DNA of 6,317 bases from an uncultured Nostocoides sp. (GCA_936931335.1 CAKZIH010000246.1:1-6317), one strand, 5' to 3'; counted from the first letter of the stretch, positions 1 through 6,080 are shown. The notes: a model not told the origin generated them from the sequence alone. A program made the numbers and translations.

Positions 1-135
1 GACATACCGGCGGCGGCGGGTAGCCAAGCGCGTAGGCGACGACGGGATGAAGCCGAGCAGTTCGTGCGGGTCGGCGTCCACTTGATCGGCGCGCGCGTGC
101 AGGACGCGGCGCAGCGAGTTCTCCAGATCGGTCAT
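1..135 (-). CDS. N-terminus of a probable membrane regulator (anti-sigma-like) paired with the SigE-type sigma factor; partial
   Basis: The first 45 codons of an open frame running off the left edge. It starts with ATG at 135-133, and this ATG overlaps the sigma-factor stop codon as ATGA, so translation is probably coupled. The visible protein begins MTDLENSLRRVLHARADQVD and ends in a basic run, TRLATRRRRYV, at the window edge. Genes directly downstream of SigE-family ECF factors in actinomycetes often open with a similar short helical 'MTDLE..LR..L..RA' segment, then a basic patch, a single transmembrane helix and an extracytoplasmic part. That makes an anti-sigma or sigma-regulating membrane protein the likeliest role, by position and N-terminal style. 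No membrane segment lies within the window, so the function is inferred. Coding status is well supported by the overlap and the uninterrupted frame. Confidence 0.72.
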   Translation of the reverse strand, partial: MTDLENSLRRVLHARADQVDADPHELLGFIPSSPTRLATRRRRYV

Positions 136-629
136 GACTCTTCCTCACGCAGAATGGCGAGCGCGCGGCTCGCGGTGGAGCGGACAGTGCCCGGGGAGAT
201 GGCGAGGGCATCGGCGATGGCGGCGTCGTCCAGGTCCTCGTAGTAGCGCAGCACCAGCACCTGACGCATCCGGGGTGGGAGCGCCGAAAGTCGTTGCCAG
301 AGCGCGAGATCGCTGACCACCCGCTCGTCCGGTGCCGCCACCGAACCCACAGGGAGCCCGGCCGGATCCACTGGGCGTTCGCCGGCGCTGGCGCGCCGCA
401 TCCGACTGGTATGCCGGTTGAGCAGGATGCGCCGCACATAGGCGTAAGGCGCGGCGCTCGCCGCGACCTTGGCCCAGCCGCGGTGGGCATCGGTGAGCGC
501 GTCCTGGAGCAGGTCCTCGGCGTCCGCGCGGGAGCCGGTGAGCACATAGGCCAGGCGCAGCAGGCTACGGCCGTGCGCCAGCACGAAATCGGCGAGTTCG
601 CCGCCGTGCTGCGGGCCGGCCGAGACCAT
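132..629 (-). CDS. SigE-family ECF RNA polymerase sigma factor
   Basis: A 165-residue group 4 (ECF) sigma factor that would direct RNA polymerase to a small set of promoters, usually for envelope or stress functions. Region 2 covers about residues 12-80, including LLRLAYVLTGSRADAEDLLQ (core binding and -10 recognition). Region 4 covers about 112-162 (LSALPPRMRQVLVLRYYEDL, then a helix-turn-helix with AIADALAISPGTVRSTASRA) and binds the -35 element. A variable linker separates them. The frame opens earlier, at ATG 656-654, but that codon has the purine-rich AAGGAGGG only 1 nt upstream. ATG 629-627 has GGAGG five bases upstream and is preferred; GTG 644 or 635 are alternatives. The stop overlaps the ATG of the downstream probable regulator, typical of a sigma/anti-sigma pair. 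The family call is firm; the regulon is unknown. Confidence 0.9.
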   Translation of the reverse strand: MVSAGPQHGGELADFVLAHGRSLLRLAYVLTGSRADAEDLLQDALTDAHRGWAKVAASAAPYAYVRRILLNRHTSRMRRASAGERPVDPAGLPVGSVAAPDERVVSDLALWQRLSALPPRMRQVLVLRYYEDLDDAAIADALAISPGTVRSTASRALAILREEES

Positions 630-632
630 CGG

Positions 633-639
633 CACCTCC
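633..639 (-). promoter_or_regulatory. Ribosome binding site favouring the 629 start of the sigma gene
   Basis: On the minus strand GGAGGTG ends 3-4 nt before the ATG at 629 (GGAGG to ATG spacing 5). A second, stronger-looking AAGGAGGG lies at 658-665 but sits only 1 nt from the upstream ATG at 656, too close for normal initiation there, and 13 nt from GTG 644. The choice of start is therefore likely but not certain. Confidence 0.5.
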
Positions 640-695
640 GTCACGCTCCCCTGCATACCCTCCTTGACGCGGTGGGTGCGGCGATCTGTTGCGTC

Positions 696-714
696 CCCGG
701 CAAAATTTCCCGGG
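696..714 (-). other. AT-rich inverted repeat in the gap between response regulator and sigma gene
   Basis: The 92-bp gap (630-721) contains CCCGG and CCGGG arms around a 9-nt AT-rich centre (CAAAATTTC), starting 8 nt after the response-regulator stop. AT-rich runs are rare in this DNA. It could be a weak terminator for the two-component operon, or part of an ECF promoter for the sigma gene: GGGAAA on the minus strand resembles a GGAAC-type -35, although I see no convincing -10. No U-tract follows the stem. Confidence 0.3.
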
Positions 715-721
715 TCGGCGG

Positions 722-1342
722 CTAGTCCGCCAGCAAGCCGCGCTCGCGGGCGGCGGCCACCGCGGCGGTGCGATTGGCGGCACCGAGTTTGTCGTAGATG
801 TGCGCCAGGTGGGTCTTCACGGTTGCTTGGCTGACCAGCAACCGGCGGGCGAGTTCGCGATTGCTCAACCCGTCTCCGAGCAAGGTCAGCACCTCGATCT
901 CCCGTTCGCTGAGGGTGCGAGGTGCGGTGCGCATGGTGGCGACCACCCGCTCGACTTGGTCCTCGGAGAGCACGCTCTCGCCGGCGGCCGCGGCCTGGAC
1001 CGCCCGGAGGATGACCGCTGGGTCGGCATCCTTGAGCAGATAGCCCGCGGCGCCCGCCTCCACCGCGCGGACGATGTCCCCGTCGTGGTCATAGGTGGTG
1101 AGGATGAGCACCGCCGGATCGTCGCGGCCGCGTAGTGCGCGCGCCACGCCGACGCCGTCCACCCCGTCGCGCAGCCGCAGGTCGCAGAGCACCACCTCGG
1201 GTCGCAGCGTGCGCGCCAGTTCGATCGCCGCGGCCCCGTCGGCGGCCTCGCCGACCACGGTGAGGCCCGGCTGTCCGTCGAGCAGGGTGCGTAGCCCGGC
1301 CCGGACCACGGGATGGTCGTCGACGATCAGGACACTCGTCAT
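722..1342 (-). CDS. NarL/FixJ-family two-component response regulator
   Basis: A 206-residue cytoplasmic transcription factor activated by phosphotransfer from the adjacent kinase. The receiver domain (about residues 3-118) has the acidic pair D8/D9, phosphoacceptor D54 in VVLCDLRLRDG, switch Thr at 82-83 (LILTTYD) and K104 in GYLLKD. The LuxR-type helix-turn-helix output domain (about 142-204) reads LSEREIEVLTLLGDGLSNRE followed by LARRLLVSQATVKTHLAHIY, a full match to the family pattern. Length is normal for the family. Its ATG overlaps the kinase stop as ATGA and has no clear Shine-Dalgarno of its own, so translation is probably coupled. Expected targets include the transporter operon itself, but no binding site can be assigned from sequence. 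All catalytic positions are intact. Confidence 0.96.
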   Translation of the reverse strand: MTSVLIVDDHPVVRAGLRTLLDGQPGLTVVGEAADGAAAIELARTLRPEVVLCDLRLRDGVDGVGVARALRGRDDPAVLILTTYDHDGDIVRAVEAGAAGYLLKDADPAVILRAVQAAAAGESVLSEDQVERVVATMRTAPRTLSEREIEVLTLLGDGLSNRELARRLLVSQATVKTHLAHIYDKLGAANRTAAVAAARERGLLAD

Positions 1343-2628
1343 ATCTGGGCCCGCTCGGGGGTGCTAGCCGGGGCGGCATACCGGGTCAGGGGCAGGTATG
1401 CGGATACCGCCGTCCCGCTGCCGGGTGCGGACTCCACGTCCAGGCCGCCGCCGAGCTCGGCGAGCCGGGCGCGGCTGCCGGCCAGGCCGTAGCCGCCGCG
1501 GGTGGGATCGGCCTGCGGCACGCGCGCGGGATCGAAGCCGACCCCGTCATCGACGAGATCGAGACGCACCTGGTCGCCCACGGCGCCGACCGAGACGACC
1601 ACCTGGGTGGCGCGAGAATGCGCGCGGACATTGGCCAGCAAACCTTGCACGGTCCGCAGCAGGGCGATCTCCTGGGTGGTGGTCAGGGCCGGCGGGTCGG
1701 CGTCCAGCCGTAGTTCTCCGGCGATCCCGGTGTCTCGGGTGAGGTCGTGCAGTACGTGCCGCAGCGAGGCGGTGAATCCATTGTCAGACAAGGATTTCGG
1801 GGCCAACGCGGCGACCACGCGACGGGACTCCGCGAGGTTGTCGCCGGCGGTCTGCTCGATGCGGGCGAGTTGCCGGCGCAGGGCGGGTTCGTCATCCAGG
1901 ACGGTGGCGGCGCGGGCGAGCAACAGGATGGAGGAGAAGCCCTGGGCGAGGGTGTCGTGGATGTCGCGAGAGAGGCGGGTGCGTTCCGTCAGCGCCCCGG
2001 CTTCCCGCTGCACACCGAGCAGTTGCTCCTGCAGGTGCGCGGTTTCCGCTTGCGCCCGGGTGAGCGAGCGCACCAGCCGCGCCCGTTCGATGGCGTCCCG
2101 GGCGAGCAGCGCCTGGCCCCGGGAGACCCCGAGAGCGAAGAGCATCCCCACCGCGGGGCCGATGATGCCGGGGGTCCGCCAGCCGGTCTCCGCGACCTGA
2201 GACCAGACGACCGCGGCCAGGATGGCGAGGCTGAGGGCCAGCGCCCAACCGGTGCGCAGCAGGTGGCCGGCGAGCAGCCAGAGCGCGAAGGCCACCCACA
2301 CCAGCTCAGCGGACACGAGCACGGCGAGCGCCCACAGGGCGGCGAGCACGAGGAGCCAGATCACGGCATACCGGCTCGGCGCGCCGGTGCCCGGCCGGCT
2401 GGCCTCAACCGGGCCCTCCACGGCGGCGGCATGTCGGGTGCGGGCGGCACCCGCGGCATACCAAATGGCGAGGGCGATCACGACGAGGACCAGGGCGGGG
2501 CGGGAGGCGTCGGTGCGCCACCCCTGGATCAGGCCGACGGCCAGCAGCAGCGCGAAGAGGGCGTGCTGGGCCCGGGCCAGCGCGCGCAGGAGGGCGGCCG
2601 GGCCCGCGCCGGGATCCTGCTCGCTCAC
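1339..2628 (-). CDS. Membrane sensor histidine kinase (HisKA_3 / NarL-partner type)
   Basis: A 429-residue integral-membrane kinase that autophosphorylates on His and passes phosphate to the overlapping response regulator. With the GTG start at 2628-2626, six hydrophobic segments lie at about residues 21-37, 44-60, 88-109, 110-124, 128-144 and 153-169, with little extracytoplasmic sequence, suggesting sensing within or at the membrane. A charged, probably coiled-coil linker (about 178-215) follows. The dimerisation/phosphoacceptor helix has LSRDIHDTLAQGFSSILLLA with H224. The ATPase domain has the N-box around N333 (LLANVRAHSRA), DDGVGFDP at about 360-367, GGYGLAGSRARL from 378 and GSGTAV at about 403. 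The frame extends 40 codons further upstream, but that part is Arg/Pro-rich and coincides with the 2650-2692 hairpin. AAGG lies about 8 nt upstream of the GTG, so the shorter start is preferred. Confidence 0.93.
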   Translation of the reverse strand: MSEQDPGAGPAALLRALARAQHALFALLLAVGLIQGWRTDASRPALVLVVIALAIWYAAGAARTRHAAAVEGPVEASRPGTGAPSRYAVIWLLVLAALWALAVLVSAELVWVAFALWLLAGHLLRTGWALALSLAILAAVVWSQVAETGWRTPGIIGPAVGMLFALGVSRGQALLARDAIERARLVRSLTRAQAETAHLQEQLLGVQREAGALTERTRLSRDIHDTLAQGFSSILLLARAATVLDDEPALRRQLARIEQTAGDNLAESRRVVAALAPKSLSDNGFTASLRHVLHDLTRDTGIAGELRLDADPPALTTTQEIALLRTVQGLLANVRAHSRATQVVVSVGAVGDQVRLDLVDDGVGFDPARVPQADPTRGGYGLAGSRARLAELGGGLDVESAPGSGTAVSAYLPLTRYAAPASTPERAQI

Positions 2629-2649
2629 TTGGGCGACCTTACGCCGACT

Positions 2650-2692
2650 CGGCGGCCGGGGTCGGCGCCTGCTGGGCGCACCCCGGCCGCCG
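2650..2692 (-). terminator. Strong 13-bp stem-loop between transporter and kinase (attenuator or U-less terminator)
   Basis: Perfect arms CGGCGGCCGGGGT (2650-2662) and ACCCCGGCCGCCG (2680-2692), with an inner GCGCC/GGCGC pairing that shortens the loop to about 5 nt. In transcription direction it begins 9 nt after the transporter stop codon and ends 21 nt before the proposed kinase start. No T-run follows, so it is either an actinomycete-type U-less terminator, a partial terminator lowering kinase/regulator levels relative to the transporter, or an mRNA-stabilising 3' structure. Confidence 0.6.
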
Positions 2693-2701
2693 TCAATCAC
2701 G

Positions 2702-4813
2702 TCAGCGAGCCGATTGCACCCGGCGCGGCCACATCGCTCGGTCGCCAAGCAAGGCGATCGCCCCGGGGACCAACAGGGTGCGCACCACGAAGGTGTCGAC
2801 CACCACGCCGAGCCCGACGATCAGGCCGAGCTGACCGAGCACCACCAGCGGCAGCACCCCGAGGGCGGCGAAGACCCCGGCCAGCACGATGCCCGCGCTG
2901 GTGATCACCGCGCCGGTATGCCCGACCGCCCGCGCCATCCCTTCCCGGATGCCGTGGCGCGCGGCCTCGGCGTCGGCGCGGTGCACCAGGAAGATCGTGT
3001 AGTCCACCCCGAGGGCGACCAGGAAGAGGAAGGCGATCAGCGGCACCTGGACATCGAGCGCCGGGAAGTCGAAGAGCGTGCGCCCCACCCACGCCCCGGC
3101 ACCGATCGTGGCCAGCGCGGAGAGCACATTGATGGCCAGCAGCACCAGCGGCGCGAGCACGGCCCGCAGCAGCACCATGAGCACCAGGACGGTCACCCCG
3201 AGGACTAGCGGCACGACCCGACGCAGGTCCCGGTCGGCGGCCGTATGCGCGTCTACCGCCACCGCTGGTGAGCCGCCGACGATCGCCTGCGCCCCCGGTA
3301 TGCCGTGTGCCGCCGCCCGGACCTCGCGCACCAGGTCGGTGGACGCGGTGCTGCCCGGGGCGGCATCCCCGATCACGGTGAGCACGGCCCGCCCCGCCTC
3401 GGCCTGTCCTGCCTCGGCCCGGCCCAACGGCGACACCGTGGCCACCCCGTCCACCGCGCGCACGGCGGCGGCGACCGCGTCGGCCGCGGGAGCATCGGTG
3501 ATCACGGTCAGCGGCGCGGCGATGCCGGCCGGGAAGTGGTCGGCGACGACTTCGAGTCCACGCTGGGAGTCCGAGGCGACCCGGAATTGCTGCGCCTGGG
3601 TCAACCCCAGGTGGGTGCCCACCAGGCCGGTGGCCAGTCCGCCGAGCACCAGCACGCCCGCGGCGACCACGAGCGCGGGGCGACGCACCACGGCATGCCC
3701 GAGGCGACTCCATCCGCCCTGCTGTGTCTGCGGCATACCGGCACGGGGGATGACCGGCCAGAAGACCCGGCGACCAACCAGCGAGAGGACGGCCGGCAGC
3801 GGCAGCAGGGCGGCGAGCGCGGCGATCACCAGTCCGGCGGCACCGGCCAGGCCCAGGCCGCGGGTGCCCGGGACCACCGCGAGCAGCAGGGTGAGCAGCG
3901 CCAGGACGACGGTGGCATTGCTGGCCAGGATCGCCGGGAGCACCGTGCGGCGAGCGGTCTGCAGGGCGACGCGGTGGTCGGCTTCCCGGCGCAGTTCCTC
4001 GCGGTAGCGGGAGATGAGCAGCAGCGCGTAGTTCGTGCCCGCGCCGAAGACCAGGACGCTGACGATGCCGGCGTCGAAGGTCAGCCCGCTGGCCGCTCCG
4101 AGTGCCTTGGTGACCACGGCCGCGAGTTGGTCAGCCAGGGCGACCACGCTCAGCGGGATCAGCCACAAGATCGGGGAGCGGTAGGTCAGCAGCAGGAGCA
4201 CGCCAACGATCGCCACGGTGACCATGAGCAGCCGGAAATCCGCGCCGGAGAAGGCATTTGCGATGTCCGCGCCGAATGCTGGCCCGCCGGTGACCAGGAT
4301 TTGCAGGTCCGCCGGCGTGGCCTTGCCGACGGCCTCGCGCAGGTTCGTGATGGTGTCGATGTTGTCGCTGTTCTGTGCCGCGGAGCGCACCGGCACCAGG
4401 GTGTATGCCGCCACCCCGTCCCCCGCCACACTCGGCTGCGGCGGGCCGACCGGGGGCAGATCGCTCGGGGTGACCCGGCCCGTGATTCCGGCCAGGGCCT
4501 GCGTGTCGGCGGCGGTAAGCGCCGCGCCGTCCCGACGGGTGGCGACCAGCAACATCGGTGCGATATCCGAACCCGGGCGGGTGGCGAGCTCCGCCGCCAC
4601 CCGCGCCGATTCCGCGCTGGCCGGGATAGCCTCGCCGCGGGCGGGGATCTGCGCCGAGCGAAACAGTCCCATGGCGGCGATCAGGACCAACAGGAAGAGT
4701 CCCAGCGTGGCCCACGCCTTACCGCGGCGGAAGGGCACCGAAGTGCGGACGGCGGGTGCGGAATCGGGTGCGGAGGCGCCCCGAGACGCGCGGGTGGCGA
4801 GCGTGGACGGCAT
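2702..4813 (-). CDS. MMPL/RND-superfamily membrane transporter
   Basis: A 703-residue proton-driven transporter of the MMPL family, which moves lipids, siderophores or drugs across or out of the membrane. About 12 membrane segments follow the family plan: TM1 about 33-52, an extracytoplasmic porter domain, TM2-6 between about 193 and 345, TM7 about 379-399, a second porter domain, then TM8-12 between about 533 and 682. The first loop is typical (FRSAQIPARGEA), as are ISRYREELRRE after TM4 and FLVHRADAEAARHGI after TM10. The second half keeps D604-Y605 (GVDYTIF), but the equivalent first-half pair is N261-Y262 (GAGTNYALLL) instead of Asp-Tyr. Length is at the short end for the family, similar to YdfJ-like members. 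It is followed by a sensor kinase and regulator, suggesting regulated export in response to envelope stress or drugs. The substrate cannot be read from sequence. Confidence 0.93.
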   Translation of the reverse strand: MPSTLATRASRGASAPDSAPAVRTSVPFRRGKAWATLGLFLLVLIAAMGLFRSAQIPARGEAIPASAESARVAAELATRPGSDIAPMLLVATRRDGAALTAADTQALAGITGRVTPSDLPPVGPPQPSVAGDGVAAYTLVPVRSAAQNSDNIDTITNLREAVGKATPADLQILVTGGPAFGADIANAFSGADFRLLMVTVAIVGVLLLLTYRSPILWLIPLSVVALADQLAAVVTKALGAASGLTFDAGIVSVLVFGAGTNYALLLISRYREELRREADHRVALQTARRTVLPAILASNATVVLALLTLLLAVVPGTRGLGLAGAAGLVIAALAALLPLPAVLSLVGRRVFWPVIPRAGMPQTQQGGWSRLGHAVVRRPALVVAAGVLVLGGLATGLVGTHLGLTQAQQFRVASDSQRGLEVVADHFPAGIAAPLTVITDAPAADAVAAAVRAVDGVATVSPLGRAEAGQAEAGRAVLTVIGDAAPGSTASTDLVREVRAAAHGIPGAQAIVGGSPAVAVDAHTAADRDLRRVVPLVLGVTVLVLMVLLRAVLAPLVLLAINVLSALATIGAGAWVGRTLFDFPALDVQVPLIAFLFLVALGVDYTIFLVHRADAEAARHGIREGMARAVGHTGAVITSAGIVLAGVFAALGVLPLVVLGQLGLIVGLGVVVDTFVVRTLLVPGAIALLGDRAMWPRRVQSAR

Positions 4814-4848
4814 ACCTCGACGGTAGGAACGGCGCGCGCGCCGATCGA
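4814..4848 (-). promoter_or_regulatory. Candidate promoter placing transcription start at the transporter ATG (leaderless)
   Basis: On the minus strand TACCGT (4820-4825, fits TANNNT) ends 6 nt before the ATG at 4813, the spacing expected when transcription starts at the start codon itself. The only Shine-Dalgarno-like run (GAGG) is 1 nt from the ATG, too close to act. No good -35 is visible (CTCGAT or TCGATC at 17-18 bp). Leaderless mRNAs are common in actinomycetes. A later start inside the gene is the alternative. Confidence 0.4.
4830..4843. repeat. 14-bp perfect GC palindrome in the transporter promoter
   Basis: CGGCGCGCGCGCCG is self-complementary and would sit between the -10 and -35 positions of the candidate transporter promoter, where a repressor could act. 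In DNA of this GC content alternating GC runs are common, so an operator role is only a possibility. Confidence 0.3.
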
Positions 4849-4858
4849 GCCGCCGACG

Positions 4859-4874
4859 TCATCCCTTCGGATGA
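4859..4874 (-). terminator. Small stem-loop downstream of the secreted-peptide gene
   Basis: TCATCC and GGATGA pair around a 4-nt loop, about 28 nt after the peptide stop codon and upstream of the transporter promoter. The 6-bp stem has no T-run after it, so it is a weak terminator candidate at best. Confidence 0.25.
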
Positions 4875-4902
4875 TCCTGCCTGGGTCGGCGATCTAGGCC
4901 TG

Positions 4903-5067
4903 CTATGCCCCCTCGGACCAGTCCCACTCGAATCCGCATAGTTCCGATTTACCGTGGTTGTTCTTGCACTCGGCCGCGGAGGCGGAGGTCGGGGCAGCGA
5001 GCCCGAGGGCGAGCAGGGAGACGAGCGAGACGGCGAGGGCGGCCAGACGGCGTGCGGAACGGGACAT
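4903..5067 (-). CDS. Small secreted two-cysteine peptide, 54 aa, unknown function
   Basis: Starts with ATG at 5067-5065 behind a near-perfect Shine-Dalgarno (AAGGAG at 5074-5079, 6-nt spacer) and stops at TAG 4903-4905. The product begins MSRSARRLAALAVSLVSLLA, a classic Sec signal: basic n-region, Leu/Ala/Val core, then LGLAAPTSASA. Cleavage is expected after A31 (ASA) or A32, leaving a mature peptide of only 22-23 residues. That peptide has C34 and C44, nine residues apart and probably disulfide-linked outside the cell, a hydrophilic ECKNNHGKSELC loop, and an acidic/aromatic tail, GFEWDWSEGA. I recognise no family. A signalling peptide, an antimicrobial peptide or a small envelope-associated factor are all possible. 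It lies between the wall peptidase and the transporter/two-component operon and has its own candidate promoter beside a large palindrome. Start, signal and stop make coding convincing despite its size. Confidence 0.8.
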   Translation of the reverse strand: MSRSARRLAALAVSLVSLLALGLAAPTSASAAECKNNHGKSELCGFEWDWSEGA

Positions 5068-5117
5068 CGGATTCTCCTTGGGTAGCTGAGGGCGGGGCTT
5101 GGTGGGGGTTCGAGATC

Positions 5118-5147
5118 AGTGGATCGGGGCGCTGGGTCACCGGTCAA
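5118..5147 (-). promoter_or_regulatory. Candidate promoter of the secreted-peptide gene
   Basis: TTGACC (5142-5147) and TCCACT (5118-5123), separated by 18 bp, give a predicted start near 5111 and a leader of about 44 nt before the ATG. The -35 directly abuts the 28-bp palindrome, whose centre would lie about 50 bp upstream of the start, a usual activator position. The -10 is poor. Confidence 0.4.
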
Positions 5148-5175
5148 CGGGGTGTGCGGATATCCGCACACCCCG
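5148..5175. promoter_or_regulatory. 28-bp perfect palindrome, probable operator (and possible terminator)
   Basis: Each half is CGGGGTGTGCGGAT and all 28 bases are self-complementary. The inner 16 bp, GTGCGGATATCCGCAC, recurs with one base changed at 6223-6238 upstream of the peptidase gene. It lies 27 bp after the peptidase stop and 80 bp before the peptide ATG. As RNA it would also form a very stable 12-bp hairpin with a 4-nt loop, able to act on either strand, but no T-run follows. The recurrence of the core upstream of another gene favours a protein-binding site. Confidence 0.6.
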
Positions 5176-5201
5176 CCGGCCGGACGGCCGTGAGGGGGCC
5201 G

Positions 5202-6080
5202 TCAGGCGAACCGGTGGTAAGTCTTGGTGCCGCCCGCATAGAAGTTGTCGACGTCGGTCATGGTGGTGAACGAGACGCCGTTCAGCGAGCCGTTGATGCT
5301 GTGCACGATTTTGCTGTCGCCGGCATAGATGGCCACGTGCCCGGCGCTGTTGTACCGGTTGCGCCAGACGATCATGTCTCCGGGCTTCAAGTCACTGATC
5401 CGCGGGGCGTTCACCCGGATACCTGCGGTGCTCCAGTTCCCGTGCGGGTTGGTCCTGTTGGAGTAGCCGAAGGCCAGTGAGTGCACCCATCGGCTGAACC
5501 CCGAGCAGTCGAGGTAGCCGTAGTTGGGGTCGGGCGCCAATCCCATCGTGCTCGGACCGGGACGGGTACCGTGGCCCGCGCCCATGGTGTTCCCATCGGA
5601 GGCGTACTTGATCTTGCCGCCGTTCCACTGCCCCTTGGCGGAGTCGCCCAAGGCCTCTTGGTTATAGGCCTTGAAGGCATAGGTCAGGAGACGGTGGCGC
5701 ATCGTCCCAGTGGCGAACTCCAGCTTCAGCTTGGTCTGCGGCCCGATCAGACCGGAGTCCGAGAGCCCCACGGTCGGCTTCCACTTCTTGATGACGGCCT
5801 CGGTCTTTGCGTCGTAGGCGCCGGTCACCGGCAATGTGGCGTCGACCTTCAGCCGGAGAATCTCTTGGATGCGGGTGACACAACCGTCCTGCATCACCGG
5901 TGTCGTGACGTAGTACTGAGCCTTACAGCTGGGGTGGAACAGGTTCGAGAGTGCCGTCGGCGCGGCATGCGCCGCCGGGGCGACGATGGCGCCGGCGGCC
6001 AGTGGCGCCGCACAGACTGCCGCGAGGGCGAAGCGAGTGAGCGCGCGGCGGGCGATGGGGGTCGAGCTGGGGTGGGACAC
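5202..6080 (-). CDS. Secreted NlpC/P60-type (C40) cell-wall peptidase with peptidoglycan-binding-like domain
   Basis: A 292-residue exported protein predicted to cleave peptide cross-bridges or stem peptides of peptidoglycan outside the cell. The signal peptide covers residues 1-39 (basic start, ALAAVCAAPLAAGAIVAP core, cleavage after AHA). A short domain at about 65-122 (IQEILRLKVDATLPVTGAYD, then LIGPQTKLKLEF) resembles a PG_binding_1 fold. C52 and C67 could form a disulfide. The catalytic domain has nucleophile C192 in YLDCSGFSRWVHS, H248 in SAGHVAIYAG and a third polar residue, probably H260 (KIVHSING); LKPGDMIVW is the usual strand before the His. The stretch of about 65 residues between the two domains, with a Gly/Pro-rich part just before C192, is longer than in minimal NlpC domains. 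The start is GTG 6080-6078 behind AGGAGG with a 4-nt spacer. It is transcribed alone or with the peptide gene 134 bp downstream. Confidence 0.92.
   Translation of the reverse strand: MSHPSSTPIARRALTRFALAAVCAAPLAAGAIVAPAAHAAPTALSNLFHPSCKAQYYVTTPVMQDGCVTRIQEILRLKVDATLPVTGAYDAKTEAVIKKWKPTVGLSDSGLIGPQTKLKLEFATGTMRHRLLTYAFKAYNQEALGDSAKGQWNGGKIKYASDGNTMGAGHGTRPGPSTMGLAPDPNYGYLDCSGFSRWVHSLAFGYSNRTNPHGNWSTAGIRVNAPRISDLKPGDMIVWRNRYNSAGHVAIYAGDSKIVHSINGSLNGVSFTTMTDVDNFYAGGTKTYHRFA

Noticed and set aside
2629..2748. 40-codon N-terminal extension of the histidine kinase
   Set aside because: It would overlap the transporter gene and encode the arms of the hairpin as an Arg/Pro-rich run, while a GTG with an upstream AAGG lies just before the conserved part.
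4743..4774. Three GTGCGGA words matching the operator half-site, 12-13 bp apart
   Set aside because: They lie in the transporter N-terminus where the protein repeats Ser-Ala-Pro; there are no opposing arms to form the palindrome.
3305..4897. Long plus-strand open frame (about 530 codons) opposite the transporter
   Set aside because: It is antisense to a clear MMPL gene, rich in Gly/Arg/Gln/Asp without any domain, as expected for a high-GC shadow frame. The same holds for the plus-strand frames at 1747-2904 and 2222-3208.
4719..5171. 150-codon minus-strand frame overlapping the peptide and transporter starts
   Set aside because: Low-complexity Pro/Arg/Ser composition and overlap with two better-supported genes; the 54-codon frame has the Shine-Dalgarno and a signal peptide.
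5148..5175. CRP/GlxR-type binding site
   Set aside because: The TGTG and CACA arms are 10 bp apart, not 8, and the inner bases are GC-paired, unlike the TGTGA-N6-TCACA pattern.
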